A stretch of DNA of 40,121 nucleotides. Source: an uncultured Treponema sp. (GTDB taxonomy: Bacteria; Spirochaetota; Spirochaetia; Treponematales; Treponemataceae). The position numbers were made by a program, and so were the translations under genes. The notes under the pieces were generated by a model, which saw only the letters and a program-made list of their open reading frames with translations, was not told the origin of the DNA and searched no databases. The stretch spans positions 1-40,121 of the forward strand of contig CALBXN010000143.1 in assembly GCA_937890485.1 (NCBI GenBank), read 5' to 3'. Of this stretch, positions 7,477 to 16,400 are shown one piece after another. Each line of letters begins with the position of its first letter. Position 1 is the stretch's first letter.

Positions 7477-7890
7477 ATGAAGTGGATTTATAACGATGGT
7501 GGTCGTAGTTTATATTATAAAGCGCAGAACGTAAGAGATTGTGTATGTAGAGCAATAGCAATTGCAAATGATGAAGATTATAAAGTTGTATATAATGCTT
7601 TGAAACTTTTAAACAATAATGAAAGTCCACGTAATGGAATGTATGAATCTGTTTATGCAAAATTACTCAAGGCTTGGGGATGGAAATGTATATCTTGTGA
7701 AAAGAAAAACATCCATTTAAAAGAAGATGAACTTCCAGATGGAATTATTATTTGTAAAATTGATAGACATCTTGTTGCCGTTAAAGATAAAATTGTTTAT
7801 GATACTTGGGATTGTACCAAGGTTAGAAAAGGAAAGAACAAAGGTAAACCTGATATTGTAAAAGTATATAAGTATTGGATTAAAATGTAA
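7477..7890 (+). CDS. Papain/C39-like cysteine-peptidase-fold protein, 137 aa
   Basis: The pattern NVRDCVCRAIAIA near residues 18-30, then HLVAVKDKIVYDTWDC near residues 97-112, gives a Cys, His and Asp in the order of papain-like enzymes. Small proteins of this kind are common in phages and are annotated peptidase C39-like, usually without known substrate. Both Cys22 and Cys24 could be the nucleophile. AGGAGG ribosome site. It could be a protease, an amidase or a non-catalytic relative; activity is inference. Confidence 0.7.
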   Translation: MKWIYNDGGRSLYYKAQNVRDCVCRAIAIANDEDYKVVYNALKLLNNNESPRNGMYESVYAKLLKAWGWKCISCEKKNIHLKEDELPDGIIICKIDRHLVAVKDKIVYDTWDCTKVRKGKNKGKPDIVKVYKYWIKM

Positions 7891-7905
7891 GGAGAAATTT
7901 TAATT

Positions 7906-8073
7906 ATGAAATCAACACATACACAGGTATTTATTCCACAGCTTAGAAAGCGTAGAACTGTTTATATGAAAAACAATAAAAAATATATTATTATAGATGG
8001 TGAATATGTTGAAATGGCAGAATTCAAAAACAAAATGAAAGAACAATTTGGAATAAATATATCATATGAATAA
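7906..8073 (+). CDS. Small basic hypothetical protein, 55 aa
   Basis: A frame of 56 codons with AAGGAG 12 nt before the ATG. Basic first half (PQLRKRRTVYMKNNKKY) then IIIDGEYVEMAEFKNKM. Not recognised. Last gene before the recombinase promoter. Confidence 0.62.
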   Translation: MKSTHTQVFIPQLRKRRTVYMKNNKKYIIIDGEYVEMAEFKNKMKEQFGINISYE

Positions 8074-8103
8074 AATGATTTTTTAAAAAAACAAATATTA
8101 GTA

Positions 8104-8132
8104 TTGACTTTTTATTTAATTTATGATATACT
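8104..8132 (+). promoter_or_regulatory. Promoter for the recombinase gene
   Basis: TTGACT at 8104-8109, 17-nt spacer, TATACT at 8127-8132, 25 nt before the recombinase start. One mismatch in each box, so weaker than P1 and P2. The recombinase is therefore a separate unit of expression. Confidence 0.75.
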
Positions 8133-8156
8133 CATTGAGTATTTCGGAGGTGGATT

Positions 8157-8969
8157 ATGAAAACATATATTGATTTATTCCTTAATGAATATGAAAGTGA
8201 CGCTACAAAACGTAGCTACAATAGTACTCTTAAAACAATGTTAGATTTTATAAATAAAGATATAAATGACATTTGTAAAATTGACCTTGTTGAGTATAAG
8301 AATACATTGAAAAATCTGGCGGTAGCTACGCAGGCACAAAGAATCGTTTGTGTAAAATCATATTTCAAATTTCTTTATGATAATGATATTATCAATTCTA
8401 ATCCTGCCGAAAAATTATCTGCACCAAGAGTAGAACATAAACCAAAAGATGCATTGAGTGTTGACGATGCAATCACGCTTATGTCTTATGGCAACAAAAG
8501 AGAACGTGCTATCATTGCTGTGTTTTTAAATACTGGTATAAGAGTGCAGGAACTGATTGATATGAAGCTTGAAGATTTTCTGGCCAGTCCTAGCGAGATG
8601 ACAATTAAAACCAAGCGTGGAAAATATAGAACAATTTATTTTAATGATGATACCATTAACCTTATTAATGAGTATTTAAAAGTTCGTAAAGAGGGATGTG
8701 ATAATCTTTTTGTTAGCAATCAGGGAACTCCATTGTCGGAGAACGTTCTTAATAATACATGGAAAAAGTTAGCAACAAAATCAAACATTGATAAACATGT
8801 TACTAATCATAGTTTCCGTTCTACATATGTAACGGCTATTGCAAAAGAACATGGAATATTAATGGCTCAGATGGCAGTTTGTCATGCTAATATTTCAACT
8901 ACAAGATTATACGTTAGAGGTATGGAAGAAGAAGTTAAAGCTGTAGTTAGAGGTTTGAAAGTATGCTAG
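8157..8969 (+). CDS. Tyrosine recombinase (XerC/D-like integrase), 270 aa
   Basis: Cuts and rejoins DNA at specific sites through a tyrosine intermediate. An N-terminal SAM-like core-binding domain (about residues 1-90) precedes the catalytic domain. Visible catalytic set: Arg129 (NTGIRVQEL), Lys153 or Lys156 (KTKRGKYR), His218 and Arg221 (NHSFRSTY), His243 (VCHANIS) and Tyr252 (TTRLYVRG), so it appears active. CGGAGG ribosome site. At 270 aa it is close to the short Xer type rather than long phage integrases. No repressor or attachment site is visible nearby; roles could be integration, genome dimer resolution, or inversion. Confidence 0.93.
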   Translation: MKTYIDLFLNEYESDATKRSYNSTLKTMLDFINKDINDICKIDLVEYKNTLKNLAVATQAQRIVCVKSYFKFLYDNDIINSNPAEKLSAPRVEHKPKDALSVDDAITLMSYGNKRERAIIAVFLNTGIRVQELIDMKLEDFLASPSEMTIKTKRGKYRTIYFNDDTINLINEYLKVRKEGCDNLFVSNQGTPLSENVLNNTWKKLATKSNIDKHVTNHSFRSTYVTAIAKEHGILMAQMAVCHANISTTRLYVRGMEEEVKAVVRGLKVC

Positions 8970-9229
8970 AAAATCGAAATGGAAAATTTGATTTGGAATT
9001 TGAAATTCATTTTGGAAATCTAAAAAAAGATTTCAAAGAAAATTATTACTTGGCAACAGATGAAAAAGCGTATGAAAATAAAGTTGTAAATTGTTTAATG
9101 ATAATGGAAAAAGACAAAACAAAATATGCTATTATAAGAGAAGAATTTTTTGGAGTTCCTATGACTAAATATATTAATCTAAAATGTTTTGAAGAATATC
9201 ATTGCAAAATGAAAAACATTGGGACATAA
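8963..9229 (+). CDS. Small hypothetical protein downstream of the recombinase, 88 aa
   Basis: Overlaps the recombinase end by 7 nt, so probably translated by coupling. Basic and charged, no recognised domain. Its stop codon lies in the loop region of an intrinsic terminator. Because it shares a two-gene unit with the recombinase it might be an accessory or directionality factor, but nothing in the sequence shows that. Confidence 0.65.
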   Translation: MLENRNGKFDLEFEIHFGNLKKDFKENYYLATDEKAYENKVVNCLMIMEKDKTKYAIIREEFFGVPMTKYINLKCFEEYHCKMKNIGT

Positions 9230-9246
9230 TATGTCTCAGTGTTTTT
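9215..9246 (+). terminator. Intrinsic terminator ending the recombinase unit
   Basis: Arms at 9215-9227 and 9231-9243 pair over 13 positions (with two G-T pairs) around a three-base loop, followed by a T-run. The coding stop at 9227-9229 is inside the structure. It separates the recombinase unit from the replication genes. Confidence 0.85.
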
Positions 9247-9257
9247 ATGTTGTATTT

Positions 9258-9285
9258 TTGAAAGGGGTTTTAAGAATGGTATAAA
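9258..9285 (+). promoter_or_regulatory. Possible promoter for the replication block
   Basis: TTGAAA at 9258-9263, 16-nt spacer, TATAAA at 9280-9285, followed by a 60-nt leader made almost only of A and T. Two mismatches in all, so tentative, but a new start is expected after the terminator just upstream. Confidence 0.45.
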
Positions 9286-9350
9286 AAAAATAAAACAAAA
9301 TAAAAAAATAAATAAAAAATAATTTTAATAATGAAAGGTAAAAAAATAAT

Positions 9351-10505
9351 ATGAGTGATAAAATTAAAAAAACAAATTGGATATCAAGTTTTAAATTAGT
9401 AGGTAGAGCAAAAATTAATGATAATAGTTTTAAGATTGATGAAGTTTCACAGAGTGGATGGTGTTATAACAATCTAAATCTTGGAGTAGATTGCGGTGAA
9501 AAATATGGTGTTACTTATGCCAATCTAATGGGTGGATATTCTCAGGTTAAAGATAACATTATTTATGTTCATGGTAAAAAAGAAGATGGAACTGAAGATT
9601 GGGAAAACATATTCACAATCAATTGGGATGACCGTTTAGATGAAGAAATTTTAGATACGTTAGGTGATATGTGTTTCATCAAAGTTGGTTTGGAAAATAC
9701 AGAGAATGGTAAATTATACACACAGAAATTTTTGGCGGCATATGATGCTATCAATTATATCAAAGAACATCTTACTAATGATACAGTTATAAATGTCCAG
9801 GGAAATTTGAAGTATAATTTCTACCAAGGAAATGTAACAATGCAGAGAGATATCAGGAGTATCTTTTTAAGCAAGGCTGAACCAGAGAATTTTAAAGCTT
9901 CATTTGCTCAGTCGGTTTTAATTGATAATGATTCTATCAATCTCAAAGAGGATGTGGACACTAATAGAAAATGCGTATCAGTCCATGCAAGAGTTCTTGA
10001 TTATGTAAAAGAATTGAATGGAAATACTATTAAGGGACAGTATCCGCTTCCGTTTACATTTGAATATGAATATGAATCAGAAGAAATTTTCAAAAAAGTT
10101 TATAAGCTTTTATTCAAAGTTAAAAAGAATATAAGACAGATTAATTTTGAGGGAGATTTTATAAATACTGGTGCTACTGTTCAAGCTACAATGGATGATG
10201 TAACTGATGATGTAAAAGCACTTATAGCTATGGGTCTTTATACAGAAGAAGAAATTCTGACAAAGTATGCGGCACAAGGTGGTATTGAAAGAAGATATGT
10301 TCTGACAAGACCAATTGTTAGAATTGAGGGAGATGCAGAAAACAAACAAACTGTTCCGCAGATTTTTGATGATAGATATACCGAAGAAGATTTAACTATA
10401 AACTTCTCATCAAATTCGGATTCAAATTCTGATTCCGATATGTGGGACACATCTGCAATTCTGAATGACGATGATGATGATGATTCTTGGCTGAATGAAC
10501 TGTAG
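9351..10505 (+). CDS. Probable phage single-stranded-DNA-binding protein, 384 aa
   Basis: Beta-rich protein that I read as a large OB-fold-type phage SSB: it opens the replication block, directly precedes a RecA/Sak4-like ATPase, and ends in a Ser/Asp-rich linker and acidic tip (six Asp in a row then SWLNEL), the arrangement by which SSBs recruit partner proteins. No signal peptide. The start follows AAAGG at a slightly long distance. The call depends on context and tail; the core has no motif I can prove by eye, so a general replication-associated protein is the alternative. Confidence 0.6.
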   Translation: MSDKIKKTNWISSFKLVGRAKINDNSFKIDEVSQSGWCYNNLNLGVDCGEKYGVTYANLMGGYSQVKDNIIYVHGKKEDGTEDWENIFTINWDDRLDEEILDTLGDMCFIKVGLENTENGKLYTQKFLAAYDAINYIKEHLTNDTVINVQGNLKYNFYQGNVTMQRDIRSIFLSKAEPENFKASFAQSVLIDNDSINLKEDVDTNRKCVSVHARVLDYVKELNGNTIKGQYPLPFTFEYEYESEEIFKKVYKLLFKVKKNIRQINFEGDFINTGATVQATMDDVTDDVKALIAMGLYTEEEILTKYAAQGGIERRYVLTRPIVRIEGDAENKQTVPQIFDDRYTEEDLTINFSSNSDSNSDSDMWDTSAILNDDDDDDSWLNEL

Positions 10506-10522
10506 AATAAGGTAGGTGTAAA

Positions 10523-11674
10523 ATGAAATACGCAAGAAAGAATAGAGTAAATTTGAATCCATTAGCTTATAACATCTGTCTGCTTGGTGAAAGTAAAGTT
10601 GGTAAGACCACACTTGTATATCAGATGTGTGAAAAGTTGGTTGGAGAAGAGGGTTATCTTTTTGCAGAAATCAAGGGAGAACGTGGTGCTGATGCTATTG
10701 AGGGCATCAATTATATTAACTGTCTTGATTGGAATAGTGACTATGATGAACTGAATCATACAATTGGTTTTGCAACTTTGTGTGAAGATATTATCGAAAA
10801 TAAATCCACAGACTATCCTGACCTTAAGGTTTTAGTAATTGATACATATGATTATCTTATTGATATTAGTGAAGAAGAATCTATAAGACTTTATAATAAA
10901 GCGTGTAGAGAAAAGGGTGATGTTGATAAAGTAACTCAAAGTATTAATGCCGCTTGGGGTGGCTATGGCAAGGGTGAGAAAAAAGCCATGGCATTAATGT
11001 TTGACATTTTTGATAGACTTGCCGATGTTGGAGTAAGAGTTTTTGTAATTGGACATACAAAAAATAAAGAGGTTACAGATGTGATTACTGGTACTCAGTA
11101 TTCAACTATTACTTCTGACCAACAGCAGAACTACTTTAACGCATTAAAGAAAAGACTTCACTTCCTTGGACTCGCATATGTTGACAGAACATTTGTAAAG
11201 AAAGATAGTGGAAAGACTTTGCCTAACGGAAAGAAAAAAGAAACTAATAAAGTTACTTCTGAAACAAGACGTATTAAATTCCGTGATGATAATTATGCAG
11301 TAGATAGTGGTTCAAGATTTGCAGATATTGTAGATGAAATTCCAATGGACGTTGATGAATTTATCAAAGCATTGACAGATGCTATTGAAGCTGAATCTTC
11401 TAAGTCTGGAAAGCCATTAGCTGATACTAAAAAAGAACAGGCTAAAGAAGCTAAAGCAAAAGAAAAACGAGCAATTGAAGCAGAGAAGAAAGCTAAATCA
11501 GAACATGAATTAGAAGATGTTATTGAATCTATTATGGATTTCTGTAAGGAAAACAAAAAGAACTTAGAAAAAGTTAAGCCAATACTCCAAGAAATAAAGA
11601 ATCGTGGCTATGATAAACCACAATCTATTACAGATATCGAAGATGCAAAAGCAGTTTTGAATTTGTGTAAATAA
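10523..11674 (+). CDS. RecA-like P-loop ATPase (Sak4/AAA_24 type), 383 aa
   Basis: Recombination or annealing ATPase acting with SSB. Walker A at residues 22-30 (GESKVGKTT), Walker B at about 101-107 (LKVLVID), then a conserved central region with NAAWGGYGKGEKK and GHTK (residues about 142-180). The last third (from about residue 290) is a Lys/Glu/Ala-rich coiled coil not needed for the fold. It lies 17 nt after the SSB-like gene, the usual Sak4-SSB pairing in phages. AGGTG ribosome site. The ATPase fold is certain; the Sak4 assignment is likely. Confidence 0.82.
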   Translation: MKYARKNRVNLNPLAYNICLLGESKVGKTTLVYQMCEKLVGEEGYLFAEIKGERGADAIEGINYINCLDWNSDYDELNHTIGFATLCEDIIENKSTDYPDLKVLVIDTYDYLIDISEEESIRLYNKACREKGDVDKVTQSINAAWGGYGKGEKKAMALMFDIFDRLADVGVRVFVIGHTKNKEVTDVITGTQYSTITSDQQQNYFNALKKRLHFLGLAYVDRTFVKKDSGKTLPNGKKKETNKVTSETRRIKFRDDNYAVDSGSRFADIVDEIPMDVDEFIKALTDAIEAESSKSGKPLADTKKEQAKEAKAKEKRAIEAEKKAKSEHELEDVIESIMDFCKENKKNLEKVKPILQEIKNRGYDKPQSITDIEDAKAVLNLCK

Positions 11675-11696
11675 TTTATAGGGGGAATAATGAGTC

Positions 11697-12140
11697 ATGA
11701 GTGAAGAAGAAAAAAAGTTTAAAGAGTTGTGTGAATATGTCAAAAAAGAAATCATGGGATATGATGAAAATCAAAAACTGAGTAAGCATATGTGCTTAAG
11801 ATTAAGGGGAATGAAAGATGGAAAATTCATTGCTAATAAAACAACTCCAAGCATGGCTCATTATTCCTATGATATTATTCTTTTGACGTTTAAATATATT
11901 AAACATCATGGATTAGATAATTTATTAATAAGTAAAAAATTCAATTCTGAAGAACATAAATTTAATTATATTATGGTTATTATATCTAACAATATTAATA
12001 CTGTATATAATAAAGTTAAAAAAATCAGAGAAGAACAAAATCGTTCTGACAATATTAAAGTTGTGGAACTGCCTAATTATAAAAATAAATATGAATCTAC
12101 TCCTAAGAAAGTAAATAAAGATTTAGAAAAATTCTGGTGA
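11697..12140 (+). CDS. Hypothetical protein next to the helicase, 147 aa
   Basis: Not recognised. Helical and basic; lies between the ATPase and the DnaB-like helicase (4 nt before it). In many phages that slot holds a helicase loader or replisome organiser, which would fit its size, but there is no P-loop and no clear DNA-binding motif. GGGGG ribosome site; a nearby alternative ATG lies just upstream out of frame. Confidence 0.65.
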   Translation: MSEEEKKFKELCEYVKKEIMGYDENQKLSKHMCLRLRGMKDGKFIANKTTPSMAHYSYDIILLTFKYIKHHGLDNLLISKKFNSEEHKFNYIMVIISNNINTVYNKVKKIREEQNRSDNIKVVELPNYKNKYESTPKKVNKDLEKFW

Positions 12141-12144
12141 TAGA

Positions 12145-13617
12145 ATGGCTATAGAATTAACAGCATTTGAAAAAGAACAAGCGCAATGTGCAAAAAAAAT
12201 TGGTGAATATAAATTAACTTCCGAAGCTAATATTGTTGCAAGTATTTTTAAGAATCCAGAATTATTATATAATATTGATTTAAAGTTAGAAGATTTTAGT
12301 CACAATATTTGGAAGTGTTGGTTTGCTGTAGCTAATGGATTAATTATTAAAGAAAAGAAATTAGGATTGGATGAGATTACTGTAGGAATCTATTTGGAAA
12401 AACATCCTAAATTAAAAAATAAAATTCAAGAGTATGGGGGATATTCCACTATACAAGACGCTACTGCATATATAGATTTGGATAACTTTGAAAGTTATGT
12501 AAATGATATTAAAAAATTTAATGTACTTTTACAGTTATTAAAATTTGGATTTCCTATTTCAGAAAAGTTATCAGAATATATAGATAAAACTTCTGATGAA
12601 ATTTATTCTGAATTGGAACTAATGCTTAATCATACATTTCTGAATACAGAAAGTAGTATTAAATCATATAATGCATTTGAAAATATTCATGAATTTATAG
12701 ATGAATTAAATGATGGTGGTGATATTGGACTTCCGTTTTATGGTGCAGATTTACTTAATGCAGAAACCGCAGGTATGCGACTTGGTACAATGACAGGTCT
12801 TGGTGGATTAAGTGGTAGCGGAAAAAGTTTATTGGCATTTAATTATATAATCCCATCTGCTATCGAAAATAATTTTCCTACTGTATTTATTATTAATGAG
12901 GAAGATGAAAAAAGATATAAAAAGGAAATGATTATATGGGTTGCTAATAATATCTTTAATGCTAATGTATCTAAGTATCAATTACGTAATGGACATTTTG
13001 GTGAAGAACTTATGAAGATATTTCAACAATGTGCCGATTGGATTGAAAATAAAAAAGAAGAACATGTCTTAACCATTGTCCCACTTCAAACTTATTCTGT
13101 AAATTTAGCTATTAAAGTTATTAAGAAATATGCACGAATGGGGGTACAGTATTTTGTTTTAGATACAATGAAACCAAGTGCTAATGCAAAGGGAGAAATA
13201 TATCAAAGCATGATGTCTGATGCGGTAGCGTTATATGATGTTATCAAACCAACAAGTTTAAATGTACATTTGTTATGTACATATCAGCTTAATAAAGCTT
13301 CTTCTAAATTAAGAAAACTAACTTCGGATAATATAGGAATGAGTAAGTCTATTGTGGATGTTATGTCTATTAATCTTATGGTACGACATCCACATGCAGA
13401 TGAATATTCTGGAGAATCACATGAATTAAAATGTTATAAGTTAAATAAGAAAACTAAAATTCCATTTACATTGGATAAAAATAAATCTTATTTAATATTA
13501 TTCATTACTAAAAATAGATTTGGTCGTGCCAATCATCAACAGATAATAGCAGAATTTGATATGGGAATTAATAAATATCACGAGATTGGGTACACTATAA
13601 TTATGGAAGATTTTTGA
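12145..13617 (+). CDS. dnaB-like: Replicative DNA helicase, DnaB-like, 490 aa
   Basis: Ring helicase that unwinds DNA at the phage fork. The N-terminal part (about 25-130) resembles the DnaB helical domain; the RecA-like motor has Walker A at 221-228 (GLSGSGKS), a later VQYFVLDTMKP as Walker B, and a C-terminal QLNKAS-type segment. Full length for the family. The start overlaps no other gene; GATAG is a poor ribosome site, so translation may be coupled to the gene before. Followed by primase, the standard order. Confidence 0.9.
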   Translation: MAIELTAFEKEQAQCAKKIGEYKLTSEANIVASIFKNPELLYNIDLKLEDFSHNIWKCWFAVANGLIIKEKKLGLDEITVGIYLEKHPKLKNKIQEYGGYSTIQDATAYIDLDNFESYVNDIKKFNVLLQLLKFGFPISEKLSEYIDKTSDEIYSELELMLNHTFLNTESSIKSYNAFENIHEFIDELNDGGDIGLPFYGADLLNAETAGMRLGTMTGLGGLSGSGKSLLAFNYIIPSAIENNFPTVFIINEEDEKRYKKEMIIWVANNIFNANVSKYQLRNGHFGEELMKIFQQCADWIENKKEEHVLTIVPLQTYSVNLAIKVIKKYARMGVQYFVLDTMKPSANAKGEIYQSMMSDAVALYDVIKPTSLNVHLLCTYQLNKASSKLRKLTSDNIGMSKSIVDVMSINLMVRHPHADEYSGESHELKCYKLNKKTKIPFTLDKNKSYLILFITKNRFGRANHQQIIAEFDMGINKYHEIGYTIIMEDF

Positions 13618-13633
13618 TATGAAAGGATAGGTT

Positions 13634-14722
13634 ATGTTTGTTACTGAGATTAAGGAATATATTTATAAAAATAATAAAATTCCTTTTGTCTTGGAAAAAC
13701 TTGGTTGTAAAAAAATAACATATCACAATACAAAAAATTATTATTCGGCATGTTTCAAGGACGGAGATAATCCAATGGGAATTAATATCCGCAACAATGA
13801 ATATTTAAATTATTGTTCATGGAGTAGAAATGTTCCTTGGGATAAGGGTCAAGATTTGATTTCATTAATTGAATATAGTGAACAATGTGATTTTGTAACT
13901 GCACTTAAATGGCTTCATAATATATTAGATATTTCGTATTCAAATGAGGATATTAAAAATAAAAAGAAAAAGAAACCAAACTTAAAAGCAAAAGCATTAT
14001 CAGTATTTACAAATCATTTATCACATAATCAAGCTGTCAATATAAATGATATTGAAATTTTAGACAAATCCGTTCTTGATGAATATGTGCCGATAGAATA
14101 TATAGGATTTTTAAGAGAGGGAATAACTCCCTATGCTTGTAAAAAATTTAATATCGAATATAGTTATCGCCGCAAAAGAATAATTATTCCTCAAAAATTG
14201 TGGAGCACAGGAGAAATTATCGGATTAAATGCAAGAACAACAATAGATGGTTATGAACAATTTGGAATTAATAAATATAGTTTTACCAAGGGATATAATA
14301 AATCAATCAATATTTATGGGCTATGGGAAAATTATAAAAGCATTCAAAGAAAAGGATATTGTTGTGTTTTTGAAAGTGAGAAATCTGTATTAAAAAGATA
14401 TTCGCAATTTGATGAAACAGCCGTTGCTTTATCTGGTAAATTTATTTCTGAAGAACAAAAAAGAATATTAATAGGATTAAATGTAGATATTATTCTTTGC
14501 TTAGATAACGATGTAAGTATCGAAGAAGTATATACACTATGTGAAAAATTTTATGGGATTCGTAATGTATATTTTGTAAAAGATTTTAAAGGAATTCTCG
14601 GTAAAAAAGACAGTCCTGCCGATGTTTGCGATGATTTATATGAAGAATTATTACGCAATAAAATTAAATATACTGAAGAATTACATGAAAAATATTTAAA
14701 AGAAATTAATAAGGAGAAATAA
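13634..14722 (+). CDS. DNA primase, DnaG-like with TOPRIM domain, 362 aa
   Basis: Makes RNA primers for the fork. The N-terminus carries a CHC2-like region with Cys25, Cys40 and Cys61 and the FKDGDNPMGINIRNNEYLNYC stretch in two parts; the DLISLIEYSEQCDFVTALKWL helix follows as in DnaG. The TOPRIM core shows Glu247 (FESEKS) and the LDND motif at 290-293. Shorter than bacterial DnaG and without its helicase-binding domain. Follows the DnaB-like gene. The zinc ligands are less regular than in DnaG, so zinc binding is uncertain. Confidence 0.85.
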   Translation: MFVTEIKEYIYKNNKIPFVLEKLGCKKITYHNTKNYYSACFKDGDNPMGINIRNNEYLNYCSWSRNVPWDKGQDLISLIEYSEQCDFVTALKWLHNILDISYSNEDIKNKKKKKPNLKAKALSVFTNHLSHNQAVNINDIEILDKSVLDEYVPIEYIGFLREGITPYACKKFNIEYSYRRKRIIIPQKLWSTGEIIGLNARTTIDGYEQFGINKYSFTKGYNKSINIYGLWENYKSIQRKGYCCVFESEKSVLKRYSQFDETAVALSGKFISEEQKRILIGLNVDIILCLDNDVSIEEVYTLCEKFYGIRNVYFVKDFKGILGKKDSPADVCDDLYEELLRNKIKYTEELHEKYLKEINKEK

Positions 14723-14725
14723 AAA

Positions 14726-14872
14726 ATGGATATTATTGTATGTCCTATATGTGGGAGTGTTTTATATCCAGATGATGATATATATAAGAATGTGGAAAAT
14801 GAATATATAGGATGTCAAAATTGTATAATGCAACGTAAAGCAGAAGAATTACGTTTTGAAAATTATGATTGA
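14726..14872 (+). CDS. 48-aa zinc-ribbon protein
   Basis: Two Cys pairs, CPICG at residues 6-10 and CQNC at 30-33, make a small zinc ribbon; the tail is charged. It follows the primase by 3 nt with AAGGAG 12 nt upstream. Such tiny ribbons in replication blocks are common in phages; role unknown. Confidence 0.68.
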   Translation: MDIIVCPICGSVLYPDDDIYKNVENEYIGCQNCIMQRKAEELRFENYD

Positions 14873-14926
14873 AATTCTATTTCAAAAACCGATTTTTAAT
14901 TTTAAATTTTGATAAGGAGTTTTGTA

Positions 14927-15118
14927 ATGTGGTATTGTAACGAATGTGATAATATTTTTGAGAATCCAGCTATGTATTTTGAAGACCCCTCCCCTAGTGG
15001 AATTTGTTTGCCACCAGGTAAAGAATGTTATTTGATGTGTCCGATTTGCGGTTCAGAATATATCGAAGAGGTAGACGAAGATGAGTATGACGAAGATGAC
15101 CTATGGTTTGAGGGTTAA
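14927..15118 (+). CDS. 63-aa zinc-ribbon protein with acidic tail
   Basis: CNEC at residues 4-7 and CPIC near 39-42, with a further Cys pair in between, indicate a rubredoxin-like zinc ribbon; the tail is strongly acidic. The start at 14927 follows AAGGAG; the in-frame ATG at 14909 lies before that ribosome site and is rejected. Function unknown. Confidence 0.68.
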   Translation: MWYCNECDNIFENPAMYFEDPSPSGICLPPGKECYLMCPICGSEYIEEVDEDEYDEDDLWFEG

Positions 15119-15266
15119 AGATTTGTCAAAAAAATATTTTGGTGATTTAGTTTCTGAAGATAGAATGTGTATAAAACCAAAACCTAAAAAAGAAAAAGAA
15201 AGTGTTGAAAGAATTTTGAAACAATATAGAAAAAACAAAAACAAATTTTCTGTAGATAATTTATAG
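15081..15266 (+). CDS. Small basic protein overlapping the zinc-ribbon gene, 61 aa
   Basis: Lysine-rich C-terminal half (IKPKPKKEKESVERILKQYRKNKNKF). The start may be 15081 or one of the next two in-frame ATGs (15087? and 15096 region) since all lie within the acidic tail codons of the preceding gene; GAGG at about 15067 supports 15081. It overlaps the previous gene by 38 nt. Possibly DNA-binding; not recognised. Confidence 0.5.
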   Translation: MSMTKMTYGLRVKDLSKKYFGDLVSEDRMCIKPKPKKEKESVERILKQYRKNKNKFSVDNL

Positions 15267-15276
15267 GAATGTAATT

Positions 15277-16365
15277 ATGAGACTTGATAAATCAGAATTA
15301 GAAAAAATTAAAAACGAATATGGTATTGATAATTTATGGAGTTGGTCTAAATTAAATCTATGGCATACATCTAAATATGAATGGTTTTTAAATTATATCC
15401 TACGAGAACCGACAGATAGAAACGATTGTATTTATGGACAAGAGGGAACATACTCTCATGATATTATTGAGAAATTTTATAATAAAGAAATTGATTATGA
15501 AGATATGATTTCTTTATTTGAAAATAGTTATAATATGTCTCGTAATATTTTAGGTTTAAAATTTGACCGAAATAATATTGAAAAAGATAAAACTATTTCT
15601 ACTAATTATTATAATAATTTGCATGAGTTTTTTAAACATCATCAACCATTAAAGTATGAACTTCATACAGAAGATTTTGCTTTAATTAAATTTAATGATA
15701 ATTTATTACAAGGTTATATAGATGCGTGGTATCAAGATGAAAATGGAGATTACCATATTATAGATTGGAAGAGTAGTACTATATATACAGGAGATAAATT
15801 AAAAAAGAATAGTGGACAATTGATTTGTTATGCAATATCATTTATGCAAAAAGGTATTCCGCTAAATAAAATTCATGCTCATTTTAATTTTCTTAAATAT
15901 TGTACTATAACATATGAACAATCAAATAAAAAAATTAAAGAGATGAATGTTGAAAGAAGATTGTTAGGAGAGAAACTACAATCTCCTTGCAAAATGTGGT
16001 TAAAGAAATTTGGATATGATGTTGATGATTATTTAAAAATAGTTTTAGATACATGTAATATAGATTGTTTACCACAAGAAGTAAAAGACAAAATCAATAT
16101 AACAGATTGTTATGTAGAAGTAGATATTAATGAAGATGCAATTCAACATTGGACTGATTTTGTTAATGATACTATTGAAGAAATAGAATCAGCTATTATA
16201 AATTATGAATTATTTGAAGATGAAGAAATGTTTTATGATAGTATAGAAGATATATCAAAAGAATCATTCTACTATGCCACATTATCTGAATATAGTGCAA
16301 ATAAAAATCCATGTTATAAAAAATATTTAGATAGTTTAGAAAAGGGATTTGACATTTTTAAGTAA
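15277..16365 (+). CDS. PD-(D/E)XK exonuclease, Cas4/RecB-like, 362 aa
   Basis: Nuclease for DNA repair, recombination or end processing. Motifs: an N-terminal SWSKLNLW helix, GTYSHDIIE with His61, then GYIDAW with Asp149, and IIDWKSS with Asp163 and Lys165, followed by QLICYAISF, the classic RecB-nuclease order. No four-Cys iron-sulphur set is visible, so it differs from canonical Cas4. It is placed between primase and methyltransferase in the replication block. A promoter for the next gene overlaps its last codons. Confidence 0.85.
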   Translation: MRLDKSELEKIKNEYGIDNLWSWSKLNLWHTSKYEWFLNYILREPTDRNDCIYGQEGTYSHDIIEKFYNKEIDYEDMISLFENSYNMSRNILGLKFDRNNIEKDKTISTNYYNNLHEFFKHHQPLKYELHTEDFALIKFNDNLLQGYIDAWYQDENGDYHIIDWKSSTIYTGDKLKKNSGQLICYAISFMQKGIPLNKIHAHFNFLKYCTITYEQSNKKIKEMNVERRLLGEKLQSPCKMWLKKFGYDVDDYLKIVLDTCNIDCLPQEVKDKINITDCYVEVDINEDAIQHWTDFVNDTIEEIESAIINYELFEDEEMFYDSIEDISKESFYYATLSEYSANKNPCYKKYLDSLEKGFDIFK

Positions 16366-16377
16366 GTGTGATATAAT
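16349..16377 (+). promoter_or_regulatory. Promoter before the methyltransferase gene
   Basis: TTGACA at 16349-16354, 17-nt spacer, TATAAT at 16372-16377, both exact consensus. It overlaps the end of the nuclease gene and lies 24 nt before the methyltransferase start. Confidence 0.82.
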
Positions 16378-16400
16378 AAAATAAAAAATGGAGGTTTAAA

